Of a stretch of DNA of 64,000 nt, positions 48,967 through 57,716 are shown piece by piece. The position numbers and the translations under genes are program-made. The notes beneath the pieces were generated by a model. That model saw only the letters and a list, made by a program, of their open reading frames with translations, searched no databases and was not told where the DNA came from. The stretch's first letter is position 1; every line of letters starts with the position of its first letter. The DNA comes from DATHTK01 sp035463295. GTDB lineage: Bacteria > Actinomycetota > Rubrobacteria > Rubrobacterales > Rubrobacteraceae. Where the stretch lies: positions 1 to 64,000 of the forward strand of contig DATHTK010000102.1 in assembly GCA_035463295.1 (NCBI GenBank), written 5' to 3'.

Positions 48967-50796
48967 GTGAGCGAAGAGCAGAGGGACCCGGTAAGCGAGC
49001 TCGCGCAGGGGATGGAGGCGGCGGGAGCCCTGATCGAGAGTCTCGAGGAGGAGGTGGTGAGCCTCCGACGCGACCTCGAGCAGGCGAGCGTGGCGCTCAA
49101 GGCGGCCCAGGAGGAGGTCTCGGCCCGGCGGCGAGCGCTGGAAGACGAGGAGGGCGCCCGGCTCGCGGCGCAGAGCGAGGTCGAGGTGCTGCGGGCGGAG
49201 ATCTCCGAGCTCAGGAACTCCCACGCCGACGAGCAGCTGCGGCTGCGAAACGAGCACATAAACGAGCTGGCAGCGCTGCAGCGCAAGCTCGAAGAGCAGC
49301 GTCGCGCCGACGTCGAGGCGGCGACCTCCGAGGGCCGCATCGAAGCGCTCAAGGAGGAGTCCCGCCGAGAGCGGGAGGCCCTCGAGGAACGCCACGCCGC
49401 GGAGCTGGAGGCGGCGAGAACCTCAGCCGAGCAGTGGGAGGAGCAACTGCGGGAGAGCTACCGCGAGCAGGAGGAGCGCCACGCCGCGGAGCTCGACACG
49501 ATGCGGCTCGAGCTCGAGAGGCGAAGAAGCGAGATCGAGATCTCACTGCGGGAGGACTTCGAGCGGAGGCTCGCCGATGAGAAGCGCGCGGCCGAGGAGC
49601 GGCGCGAGGCCGCGCTGCAGGCGCTCGGCAACGCCGCCGCCGGCCGCGAGCTCGAGCTTCAGCAGGATTACCAGGCGGTGGTGGAGAGCCAGCAGGCTGA
49701 GATCGAGACGCTGAGACAGGAGATCGAGGCGACCGCCCGCGAGGCCGAGGAGCGTCGCAGGAGGGAGCTGCGGGAGGTCAAGACGCTCGCCGAGAACCGC
49801 GAGCGCGAGGCCCGGCGAGCGCACGCCGCAAAGCTCTCGGAGATCGAGACGGCTGCGGATCGCCGGGTAGCCGCGTTGCAGGCCCAGCGAGAAGCGGACA
49901 ACCAGGCGCTTCACGCCCGCCACGCAGAGGAAGCAGCCCGTCTGCGCCGTGAGTACGAGGAACGCCTGGCCGCCGAGGACGAGCGGCGCAAGGCCGAGAC
50001 GTGGGCGCTCGAGGAGCGTCTCTCCGAGGCCAGGATCCAACGCGACACCGAACACAGCACGTACACCGCGCGCCTGCGGGAGCTGGAGGCGGCCAGGCTC
50101 GCGCAGAAGACCTCGGCGGAAGAGGACCTTGAGCGCGCCGTAGAGGGCTTCGGCGCTGAGATCTCCGCCCTCGAGGGCCGCGTGGCCGAGCTCGAGGACG
50201 CGTTGCGCGAGTCCGAGGAGCTCAGGGCCGACCTGGAGGGGGTCCTCGCGGAGCTCCGGACCCTTCCGGAGGGTGAGAACCCATCCTTCCCGGCGCGTGA
50301 AGACGCCGAACCGGAGACGACGAAACGCCTCGAAGAGCTCGACGCGGCGCGTCTTCTCGCCGAGGAACGCATCGCAGACCTCGAAGCGCAGCTAAGCGAA
50401 GCGCGGGAGCAGAGCGAGCGCAACGCCCGAGAGCTGGAGAAGGCTCTGGAGAGCCTCCAGCGGCTCTCAGAGCCCAGCCGACGCGTCAGGGAGGGCATCG
50501 TGCTCTTCAACACGAGCGAGCACGCCCGCACCGTCGCCTCTATCTCCAAGGCGCTCGGTCTCCCACAGGTGCACGTCGGGCTCGACGACGATGGAGACAG
50601 GCCCATCCTCACGTTCGCCTGGCCAGACATGGCCTGGCGACGCTACGTCTCGGACCCGACCGAGGGAGTGGAGGAACCGCGCGTCTATCTCATCGGGACG
50701 GGAGACGACCCCGCCGAGATCGAGGGTCCCGAGAGCCGACCGAACGCCCGGATGGACGCCCAGGGCCGGCTGATGCTCGGCATCCAGGCGCGTTGA
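48967..50796 (+). CDS. Long coiled-coil protein with conserved-looking C-terminal domain
   Basis: 609 residues. From ~10 to ~505 almost unbroken coiled coil, Glu/Arg/Ala/Leu-rich with heptad leucines (VSLRRDLEQASVALKAAQEE; repeated ERHAAELE and EERHAAEL units near residues 140 and 180). The last ~100 residues are globular: REGIVLFNTSEHARTVASIS, KALGLPQVHVGLDDDGDRP, ILTFAWPDMAWRRYVSDP, ending LMLGIQAR. No membrane helix, no P-loop. GTG start with a weak ribosome site. Looks like a cytoskeletal or scaffolding protein; family not recognised. The globular end could be a partner-binding module. Confidence 0.72.
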   Translation: MSEEQRDPVSELAQGMEAAGALIESLEEEVVSLRRDLEQASVALKAAQEEVSARRRALEDEEGARLAAQSEVEVLRAEISELRNSHADEQLRLRNEHINELAALQRKLEEQRRADVEAATSEGRIEALKEESRREREALEERHAAELEAARTSAEQWEEQLRESYREQEERHAAELDTMRLELERRRSEIEISLREDFERRLADEKRAAEERREAALQALGNAAAGRELELQQDYQAVVESQQAEIETLRQEIEATAREAEERRRRELREVKTLAENREREARRAHAAKLSEIETAADRRVAALQAQREADNQALHARHAEEAARLRREYEERLAAEDERRKAETWALEERLSEARIQRDTEHSTYTARLRELEAARLAQKTSAEEDLERAVEGFGAEISALEGRVAELEDALRESEELRADLEGVLAELRTLPEGENPSFPAREDAEPETTKRLEELDAARLLAEERIADLEAQLSEAREQSERNARELEKALESLQRLSEPSRRVREGIVLFNTSEHARTVASISKALGLPQVHVGLDDDGDRPILTFAWPDMAWRRYVSDPTEGVEEPRVYLIGTGDDPAEIEGPESRPNARMDAQGRLMLGIQAR

Positions 50797-50809
50797 AACC
50801 GCGCAGATC

Positions 50810-51247
50810 CTACTGCGGACGCCGGCGCGAAACGCTGCTGTTGTACGCGAACAGGGCCTCCCCGCGGCGAGCCCCGACGTACGATGCCGCGACGCTGACG
50901 GCGAGGAAGGCGCCGACCAGCAGACCGGAGCCAACTGTCTCGAATCCCGGAAAGATGCCTTCGCCCGTGAGGAGGTTGATCACCGGCGATAGCGCGAACG
51001 CCGCAAAGGCGACCAGGGTCCCGTGCAGCCGACGCCGCATCGGCGCCCGGTAGCTCGCGGCCATGCCGCCGAAGTAGAACGAGAAGGCCGCCGCAAACGC
51101 CAGAAGCGCCGTAGGCACGGCCGTCGAGCCGACCATCTCCAGCCCGAGGAACCGCGTAAAGAGTGGCGCGAGTATCCCGAAGACGACGAGGATGCCGACC
51201 ACGAGCGCGAGAAGCACTCCCAGGCTCACTGCGCTCACGCTCTTCAT
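50810..51247 (-). CDS. Small four-helix membrane protein, unknown
   Basis: 145 residues: helices at about 5-30, 40-62, 72-95 and 105-128, then a basic tail. The loop YRAPMRRRLHGT is strongly basic and cytoplasmic by the positive-inside rule. No family is recognised. A TAGAAT box ends 9 nt before the ATG, with GAGGTG in between. Converges with the coiled-coil gene (13 bp between stops) and is divergent from the sulfatase-like gene. Confidence 0.65.
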   Translation of the reverse strand: MKSVSAVSLGVLLALVVGILVVFGILAPLFTRFLGLEMVGSTAVPTALLAFAAAFSFYFGGMAASYRAPMRRRLHGTLVAFAAFALSPVINLLTGEGIFPGFETVGSGLLVGAFLAVSVAASYVGARRGEALFAYNSSVSRRRPQ

Positions 51248-51346
51248 GACACCTCGATTCTAGCAGCCCCTGAGGTGCTATACGTGGGCTGCTTCACGGC
51301 GGTACAACCTTGCACCGCACGACGGCCGGTAGTACCCTCACGCGTC

Positions 51347-52840
51347 GTGACCAGACCGGAGCCCCGAAAGCTAACGCGCAGAGAGTTCCTCAAGGTCGTC
51401 GGGGCCGGAACGGCCGGGGCGACCCTTCTCGGGGTCGCGGGATGTAGCCACGCCGAGGTCCTTCCCGACCTGCCGCGCAGGATGCCCTTCGGCGGGGACA
51501 TGAACGTCGTCCTCATCATCGCGGACACCCTTCGCAAGGACCACGTGGGCGCCTACGGGAACGACTGGATCCAGACCCCCAACCTCGACGCCCTCGCCAA
51601 GGAGAGCCTCCGCTTCGACCGCGCCTACCCGGAGTCCATCCCCACCATCTGCGCCCGGCGCTCGATCCACACCGGTATCAGGACATGGCCCTTTGTAGAC
51701 TGGATGCCGCCCAAGGGGGAGAACATCATCCTCCAGGGCTGGCAGCCCATCCCCGAGAATCAGACGGTCCTCGCCGAGATCCTGAAGGACAAGGGCTATT
51801 ACAACATGTTCGTCACCGACAACATGCACCAGTACAAACCCTCGTATAACTTCCAGCGCGGCTTCGACATCTTCCACTTTATCCGGGGTCAGACCACGGA
51901 TAACTACCAGCCTCTCGGCATGACCCAGCCGCAAAAGGTGGGCGAAGCCCTGCTGAAGGGCAACGTGCCGGCGATGCGGGCCCAGATGCTCCAGTACTTC
52001 GCCAACGTAAGCGGGCGCCGGTCCGAGGAGGACTGGTTCGCCCCGCAGGTCTTCAACACCGCCACCGAGTTCGTCGAGCTGGCCAGCGGGGGAGGACCGT
52101 TCTTTCTCGCCATCGACTCATACGATCCTCACGAGCCCTGGGACCCGCCCGAGCAGTACCTAAGGCTATACGACGACGAGCCCTACAACGGCCAGGAGCC
52201 CTTCTCGGTCGTCTACGGGCCGAGCGACTACCTCTCCGAGCGAGAGCTCCAGAGGATGCGGGCGCGCTACGCAGCCGAGGTGACCATGATGGACCGCTGG
52301 CTCGGCCGCTTCCTGGACAAGATGGCCGAACGCGACCTCTTCGAGAACACCCTCGTCATCTTCCTCTCCGACCACGGCCACCTCTTCGGGGAGCACGGGA
52401 TCACCGGCAAGCCCCCCTTCGCCATCTACCCCGAGCTGATCGACGTCCCATTCTTTATCCGTCACCCGGAGGGGAAGATGGCCGGGAAGTCGAGCGACTA
52501 CCACGCCTCGACCCACGACGTCGCCCCCACGATCCTCGGCGCCCTGGGCATTGGCGCTCCGGAGGAGATGGAGGGACAGGATCTGTCGGTGCTGCTCGAC
52601 GGCGACGACCCCGAGCAAGAGCGCCCGCACATCACCGCCGGTTACCACGATCACGTCTGGGCCCGGGACGACCGCTACGCCATCCTCGCCCGCAACGACG
52701 GCTCGGAGTCGAAGGTCTTTGATCTGGAGACCGATCCGCAGATGAACCGGGACGTCGCCGCGAGCCATCCCGGCGTGGCCAAGCGCATGTTCGACGACTA
52801 CGTTCTGGGCGACGCGGGCGGTCCCCTGCCCACCTACTAG
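51347..52840 (+). CDS. Sulfatase-like hydrolase (alkaline phosphatase superfamily), Tat-exported lipoprotein
   Basis: 497 residues. N-terminus: twin-arginine signal TRREFLKVVGAGTAGA followed by lipobox LLGVAGC, so it is exported folded and lipid-anchored. Core: LIIADTLRKDHVGAYG (metal Asp pair), IDSYDPHEPWDPP, FLSDHGHLFGEHG. At the nucleophile position true sulfatases have C/S-x-P-x-R; here the aligned segment is PTICARRSIHTG, giving Thr100 with Cys two residues later. Thr is the nucleophile of phosphatase and phosphoethanolamine-transferase relatives, so a phospho- rather than sulfo-ester substrate is likely. GTG at 51347 is the best start; the frame upstream is longer but unrelated. Confidence 0.8.
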   Translation: MTRPEPRKLTRREFLKVVGAGTAGATLLGVAGCSHAEVLPDLPRRMPFGGDMNVVLIIADTLRKDHVGAYGNDWIQTPNLDALAKESLRFDRAYPESIPTICARRSIHTGIRTWPFVDWMPPKGENIILQGWQPIPENQTVLAEILKDKGYYNMFVTDNMHQYKPSYNFQRGFDIFHFIRGQTTDNYQPLGMTQPQKVGEALLKGNVPAMRAQMLQYFANVSGRRSEEDWFAPQVFNTATEFVELASGGGPFFLAIDSYDPHEPWDPPEQYLRLYDDEPYNGQEPFSVVYGPSDYLSERELQRMRARYAAEVTMMDRWLGRFLDKMAERDLFENTLVIFLSDHGHLFGEHGITGKPPFAIYPELIDVPFFIRHPEGKMAGKSSDYHASTHDVAPTILGALGIGAPEEMEGQDLSVLLDGDDPEQERPHITAGYHDHVWARDDRYAILARNDGSESKVFDLETDPQMNRDVAASHPGVAKRMFDDYVLGDAGGPLPTY

Positions 52841-52956
52841 CCTGTCACAGACGGGAGTGCCCGCCATCTACTCTCGTTGAACGCGCGGCTACGGACTCAC
52901 GGCGAAACCCTGGGATGGCTCTCGGCTCGCCGGATGCCAGGAGGCCCGTCCATCGG

Positions 52957-53316
52957 CTACGGGGACCTCTCGCGTGCGGCCCTGAGCCTCTCTTGCCACC
53001 TCTCGCCCCAGCGACGCTCGGCGGCGAGGCCGACCTGTTCTTCAGAGAGCTCGCCGCAAACCAAGCTCCTCTCGTATCCTCGCAAGTACCCGAGCCGCGC
53101 ATCCCGCAGGACGTATGGGGCTTCCCAGGCGGGCAGGTCCAGCCCGCGCCACATCTCTACCATCCGTGCCGCGGCCCGGAAGCCAGCCGTTCTCGCGTCC
53201 TCCCGGCCGAGTTGCTCCGCGGCTTCGCGGCAGACCTCGCGCAGTTCGTCGGGGGCGAATGGCCCCCCCGGTGCGTAGCGAGCGAGCTCCTCGGGCAGCG
53301 AGTATTTTCCGCGCAC
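52957..53316 (-). CDS. Hypothetical protein, 119 residues
   Basis: Charged, helix-rich, cytoplasmic. Conserved-looking stretch YSLPEELARYAPGGPFAPDE and MVEMWRGLDLPAWEAPYVL with several Trp/Tyr. Good codon bias. ATG start without a strong ribosome site. It lies between convergent neighbours. Family not recognised. Confidence 0.55.
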   Translation of the reverse strand: MRGKYSLPEELARYAPGGPFAPDELREVCREAAEQLGREDARTAGFRAAARMVEMWRGLDLPAWEAPYVLRDARLGYLRGYERSLVCGELSEEQVGLAAERRWGERWQERLRAARERSP

Positions 53317-53467
53317 GGCCGGGTTCCTCTTTATGCTCTACGTTTATGCCAGTATCTGTCGACGAGGCTAGCACGATCGGTGACGCGGCGCGCCCGCGCT
53401 GCGAGTCACGTCCTGCGTTGTGTACTACGATGGCGTCTATCCGAGAGCGGGAGGTAGTCGAGCTGTT

Positions 53468-54175
53468 TTGGTGGTCGTAGCGATTCTGGCCCTCGCCGTT
53501 GCGTTGGGAGCGGTCGTACAGGGCTCGATAGGCTTCGGATACGCCCTCTTGGCGGTGCCGGCGATGGCGCTGTTACTACCGTGGACCGTGCCCGTCACCC
53601 CGTTGCTCCTGGCCCTTCCCATGACACTGCTCATGAGCGTGAGGGAGTGGCGCTCCATCGACGTTAGCGGGTTCGCCCTGATCACCGCCGGTCGCCTGGT
53701 CGGCACGGTCAGCGGGGTCGCACTGCTGGTCCTGGCGCCAAGGGGCTGGCTCTCGGCGTTGACAGGGGCGCTGATCGTGGCGGCGGCGCTCGGAAGCATG
53801 CTCAAGCCCAGCGTTCGGGTCAGCAACGGAACCCGGCTTGCCGGGGGCGTGGCTTCCGGGGTGGCGGGTACGGTGGCGGCCCTGGGCGGAACGCCGCTGG
53901 CGCTCGTATACCAGGATCGATCGGGAGCAGAGCTGAGATCCACCCTGGCCGTCTCGTTTGTGGTGGGTATCGGGATGTCGCTGGTAGCTCTTGCTCTCGC
54001 GGGTCAGGTGCAGGCGCGGCACGTCGTAGTGGCCCTCCAGTTGCTACCCTGTTTGCTCGCCGGCCTCTGGGCGAGCCGCTGGGTCGTGGAGCGTCTCGAC
54101 GAACGCTGGTTGCGGCCCGTGGTCCTTGGCTTCGCTACCGTCGCCGGGGTGGCGATCATCTTCGTCGGTTCCTGA
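53468..54175 (+). CDS. TauE/SafE-type membrane permease
   Basis: About 235 residues with seven to eight helices. Family pattern: GAVVQGSIGFGYALLAVPAM at the first helix, LLLALPMTLLMSVREWRSID, and the second repeat VASGVAGTVAALGGTPLALV. TauE/SafE members export sulfite or related organosulfur anions. Start uncertain: TTG at 53468 with GGGAGG 13 nt upstream; a GTG at 53420 extends it by 16 residues without a ribosome site. Confidence 0.8.
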   Translation: MVVVAILALAVALGAVVQGSIGFGYALLAVPAMALLLPWTVPVTPLLLALPMTLLMSVREWRSIDVSGFALITAGRLVGTVSGVALLVLAPRGWLSALTGALIVAAALGSMLKPSVRVSNGTRLAGGVASGVAGTVAALGGTPLALVYQDRSGAELRSTLAVSFVVGIGMSLVALALAGQVQARHVVVALQLLPCLLAGLWASRWVVERLDERWLRPVVLGFATVAGVAIIFVGS

Positions 54176-54353
54176 GTCGCACCTCCAACCGCCGGGTGAA
54201 GAGCCGGGGATCAACGTTTCTCTCGCCCGTTGTCCCGGAACACCGCGGGGTCATCTCAAATGCTCGGCGACATCGAGTCTCATCGTGTAGCGGTCAGGCG
54301 TCCGTGTCCTGCCCACGGAAGCGCGCAAGTCTCCGGCTTCAAGAGCCGACCCC

Positions 54354-55973
54354 TCACCATTGAACTGGGCGGAGGGTGGGACCGACGATGTGCCCGACGT
54401 GACCGTTCTCCTCGTCCTCGTGGACGTCGTGGCTGAAGTGCGCCGCGTACCAGACCACCACGTCCTGGCCGGCGACGCTCTCCCCGTTGACGAAGCGGTT
54501 GATGGCTACCGGAGCGTTCGCCTGCGATTGTCCCGCTTGGCTCGGGGCGGCGGATATCCCGTCGTCGACCTGTCCGTCGTTGAAGCGCAGGACCCACAAG
54601 TCCCCGCGCGCGAAGTCGTCCGCGACACCGTCGTCCGCCCCCGGGATGATGTTGTAGGCGTCACCGGTCTGCGTGTTTCTGATCTGCCACCTCCGGCTCA
54701 AGTCCGGCCTTCGGCGGCGCCTGGCCTCGAATTGGAAGGTGTGCCAGTTGGAGGGTGGAAAAATGGGCGGGGAGTTAAACTCGCGCACCTCGTTGTTCGC
54801 TGCGGCGCCGATGTCGAAGTCGAACCTCCAGTAGACGTGGTGGTGGTGGACGTTGCAGACGCACGAATCCTCGACCGCAGAGAATCCGAAGCGCGGGCGG
54901 ATGGTCCCGTTGTCGTGGAACTGCCACCGGCTGACGTAGCGGTACCAGCCCGCCTGCAGCTCGCTCACCAAGACCGTCTCGCGCCGATGGCGGTATATCG
55001 CGACGCCCCGGAAGTTCCCCGAGTCCGTCCCGGATTCCAGGATGGTCTGGGCGGGCGTCTGGGACCGACGGATCCCAGGCGCGACGTTCGTCCCGTCCGC
55101 CTGGATCCAGCTCTCCTCGAAGAGCCAGTCGCGGAACGGCCCACACGCGTTCCCGTCGTACTGCACGTTCAGGATCGGCGCGTGCGCCTCGAAGAGCACG
55201 AGTTTGCCGCGGTATCTAACGTTCCTAAGCTCGATGCCCGATCCGTTCGTCCCCTGCGACGCTGACGGCCGGATCACGAGAAAGCTCCAGAGCGGGCTCC
55301 CGTCGGGCTGAGGGATGGTGACCTGGAACTGGCCGGCGAGGCCTCTAGGGGTTGCCGGCTGGTTGGCGTTGGGCACGCCGCAGGTCCGTGCGTGCGCCCG
55401 CGCCGTGGCGGGAGCTCGCTCCTCGAACCGCGCCGCCGTTCTGTGGATCATGTTCACACCGACAATCTCGTGGCGTGCCCCGCGTCCCCGCGGGAGGAGT
55501 CCGACCGCGAGCGTGCGCTCCACGCGGCCGTCCGGGAGCTCCGCCTCGACGAGAGGAGGCATGGGGCGGTAGGGTGTGAGACGCCGCTCCCTGATAGCGG
55601 GACCGAGGTCCTCGTCCTCGAGCAGCACCTCGACGGCCTCGTCGAACTCCTCTACGTTCGGTATCGGCTGGTAGCCAGCCTCGGAGACTTCCATGGTACC
55701 ATGGAAGTCTCCGAGGCTTCCGGCGGCCAACACCACTCGGTTGTTGGTGTAGTCGTAGATCGTGGCCCGGAAACGATCCGGGGGGACCGGTTCTTCGGGT
55801 TTGCCCTGGACGGCAGACCTGAGGAGCTGAACCGAGAGCAGCCGGTGTCGTGCCTCGCCCAGCTCCTCTCGAACCGAAGGGTGATCCAACACGTCCCGCG
55901 ATACCTCGTCGATGACCTCAGGACCGGGGCCAAATCTCTCGATGTCTATCCGCAGTTCGCCGTCTTCGCTCAC
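54354..55973 (-). CDS. Copper amine oxidase-like protein with altered cofactor motif
   Basis: 539 residues. Residues ~55-150 resemble the N2/N3 domains (FRATIYDYTNNRVVLAAGS, GYQPIPNVEEFDEAVEVLL). From ~215 the beta-sandwich catalytic domain follows: IELRNVRYRGKLVLFEAHAP, GNACGPFRDWLFEE. The copper ligands are at family spacing: HHHHVYWRFDFDIG (His at -7 and -5 before Arg) and WYAAHFSHDVHEDE near the end with GPTLRP. The topaquinone tyrosine aligns with Tyr344 in QAGWYRYVSRWQF, but the consensus Asn-Tyr-Asp/Glu is Trp-Tyr-Arg. No signal peptide. Forms a unit with the Gmad2 gene 39 bp upstream. A 42-bp palindrome is in the coding region. Confidence 0.75.
   Translation of the reverse strand: MSEDGELRIDIERFGPGPEVIDEVSRDVLDHPSVREELGEARHRLLSVQLLRSAVQGKPEEPVPPDRFRATIYDYTNNRVVLAAGSLGDFHGTMEVSEAGYQPIPNVEEFDEAVEVLLEDEDLGPAIRERRLTPYRPMPPLVEAELPDGRVERTLAVGLLPRGRGARHEIVGVNMIHRTAARFEERAPATARAHARTCGVPNANQPATPRGLAGQFQVTIPQPDGSPLWSFLVIRPSASQGTNGSGIELRNVRYRGKLVLFEAHAPILNVQYDGNACGPFRDWLFEESWIQADGTNVAPGIRRSQTPAQTILESGTDSGNFRGVAIYRHRRETVLVSELQAGWYRYVSRWQFHDNGTIRPRFGFSAVEDSCVCNVHHHHVYWRFDFDIGAAANNEVREFNSPPIFPPSNWHTFQFEARRRRRPDLSRRWQIRNTQTGDAYNIIPGADDGVADDFARGDLWVLRFNDGQVDDGISAAPSQAGQSQANAPVAINRFVNGESVAGQDVVVWYAAHFSHDVHEDEENGHVGHIVGPTLRPVQW
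55677..55718. repeat. 42-bp perfect palindrome inside a coding sequence
   Basis: Halves 55677-55697 and 55698-55718 are exact reverse complements, centre GGTACC, nested NcoI-like CCATGG on both sides. It encodes LGDFHGTMEVSEA (about residues 87-99) of the copper amine oxidase-like protein. No other copy occurs in the window. Confidence 0.85.
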
Positions 55974-56012
55974 GCGTGGCCTCGTTTCTTTCTGGGTTTC
56001 CGCTCGCCCCCG

Positions 56013-56348
56013 CTACTTGAAGACGATCGGGACTCTGTCGAGGTGGAGGTCGTCGCCGGAACCGCTGGCGCTCTCCTCGAAGGCTTCGACGACCCCCAGG
56101 CGCTGGTTTGGCCTGCGGTTGAACTGCAGGTCGGCCTTGAACTCGCCGATCACGCCGTTGCTGCCGCCCTGCGTCGACCCTTCGGCGATCACCGTCCCGT
56201 CGTCGTCGCGTATCCTCAGCGAGATCGTCCCTTCGAAAGCGGTGCCGTAGCCGGCCACGTGAGCCGGGTTTCCGACCACGTCGCCGGGCGCCGGGTGGTT
56301 GACCTTGATGAACGGACGCCCTGAGTCCTCATCTATGTTCCGCGCCAT
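56013..56348 (-). CDS. Gmad2 immunoglobulin-like domain protein
   Basis: 111 residues from the ATG at 56348, which has GGAGGAA four nucleotides upstream; the frame is open 21 codons earlier without support. Gmad2 pattern: IKVNHPAPGDVVGNPAHVAG, GTAFEGTISLRIRDDDGTVI, and a closing FKADLQFNRRPNQRLGVVEA. Gmad2 usually occurs at the end of spore-germination GerM-like or secreted proteins as a binding domain; here it is alone and without signal peptide. It precedes the copper amine oxidase-like gene by 39 bp, so a joint role is likely. Confidence 0.78.
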   Translation of the reverse strand: MARNIDEDSGRPFIKVNHPAPGDVVGNPAHVAGYGTAFEGTISLRIRDDDGTVIAEGSTQGGSNGVIGEFKADLQFNRRPNQRLGVVEAFEESASGSGDDLHLDRVPIVFK

Positions 56349-56534
56349 ATGGTTCCTCCTCATTCCCCGAGCGAACTCCGACCGTTTCCCATCAGCCGGC
56401 AACACCTCCACCTTAGCAGTCAGACGATGAATCGGCGATGAATCTTTAGAAGATGGGGGCAGATTCTGGACTACTTCTCCGCCACGGTGGGCGAGAAACC
56501 AAGTAACCGCTGCCTCGCCACAGGTTCGAGGAGA

Positions 56535-57683
56535 TCAAACCCATGCGACCCTAACGATGGTGTCGCAGATGGACTCGTGGTCATAGCGCGTGGTGTTGCC
56601 CATCATCACGACGCCCAACGATTTCTCGGGGTAGATACGCATCACGTTCCAGAAGCCCGCCCCGCCGCCAAGGTGCTCCACGAAGGCGGGACGTCGCTCC
56701 TTGGCCTCGTGCGAGCGGAACCAGCCCAGCCCGAAGTCCCGCTTGCCTCCTCTCGGCGTGATCCACTGCATCATCGCTACCGACTCTGCCGAAAGCAGCC
56801 GCCTGCCGTCGGTTTGACCGCTGTTAAGGTGGAGCAGCACGAATCGGGCGGCCTCCTCGACACTCCCGACCAGCCCGCCGTAGGCTGGACCCATAACGTA
56901 GAAGGGGTTGAAGGATACGTACCTCCCCTGGCGAGAACCTACTACGCCCCTCGGCAACGCGGCCCTAAAGAGCGGCGTGAGCGGTTTCCACAGGGGGTGG
57001 TAGCCGATTGCAGGCCCAGCTCCGGCGGGCTCCGGGTAGGAGAATCCGGTGCGGTCCATCCGGAGGGGAGAGAGAATCTCTCTGCGCACGTAGTCCTCGT
57101 AGCTCAAACCGGTGACCTCGGAGATCACCTCCCCAAGCACCAGGTAGCCGAGGTTGGAGTAGCGGGCGCGCTCGCCGGGGACGTATTTGAGATTGCGGTT
57201 CTTGGCCAGCAGGCGGCTCACGAACGTGCTGTGGTCGGAGGCCAGAGAATCAGCGGGCCGGACCCACCTGATGGGCAGGGGGTTGGCAAGCCCGGAGGTG
57301 TGGCTCAGAAGGTGGCGGACGGTCACGGGAGTTGGCTGCGAGACGACCTTGAAGCCGCGAAAGTACTCGTCGGCGGGGGCGTCGAGGTCTAGGTTCCCGC
57401 TCTCGGCGAGGCGCATTACCGCCGTGGCGGTGACGATCTTGGTCATCGAGAACCACAGGTAGCTCGTCTGAGGCGTTGCGGGGGTCGAGGTCGCAAGGTC
57501 CGCGAGTCCGAACCCCCGCTCCCAGATGACGCGGGCACCCTTCATTACCGAGACCGAGAGTCCGGGGACGTTGTTCGTCTTGATCTTCTCTTGAATGAAC
57601 GTTTCGAGGGCCTCAACGCTCATCGGGGTTCGTGTTTGCGCCAGCTGAGTCTCCTTCTCCCGGAAGAGCGAACGGTTCGGCAC
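56535..57683 (-). CDS. Serine hydrolase, class C beta-lactamase family
   Basis: 382 residues. Catalytic motifs: SMTK (SxxK, Ser near residue 79), YSNLGYLVLGE (YxN) and HLGGGAGFWN (H/KTG-like). Other landmarks: NNVPGLSVSVMKGARVIWER, LLSHTSGLANP. No signal peptide, so probably intracellular esterase/peptidase rather than a secreted beta-lactamase. Start at 57683 is GTG; the ATG at 57623 is an alternative and would suit the domain start. Single gene. Confidence 0.83.
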   Translation of the reverse strand: MPNRSLFREKETQLAQTRTPMSVEALETFIQEKIKTNNVPGLSVSVMKGARVIWERGFGLADLATSTPATPQTSYLWFSMTKIVTATAVMRLAESGNLDLDAPADEYFRGFKVVSQPTPVTVRHLLSHTSGLANPLPIRWVRPADSLASDHSTFVSRLLAKNRNLKYVPGERARYSNLGYLVLGEVISEVTGLSYEDYVRREILSPLRMDRTGFSYPEPAGAGPAIGYHPLWKPLTPLFRAALPRGVVGSRQGRYVSFNPFYVMGPAYGGLVGSVEEAARFVLLHLNSGQTDGRRLLSAESVAMMQWITPRGGKRDFGLGWFRSHEAKERRPAFVEHLGGGAGFWNVMRIYPEKSLGVVMMGNTTRYDHESICDTIVRVAWV

Positions 57684-57716
57684 CCACCCGGCTCGATGGC
57701 AGAGCGTGGTCTATGT

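Noticed and set aside
51023..51346. N-terminal extension of the sulfatase-like gene
   Set aside because: The 108 extra codons are basic shadow sequence antisense to the neighbouring membrane gene; the Tat signal must be at the N-terminus.
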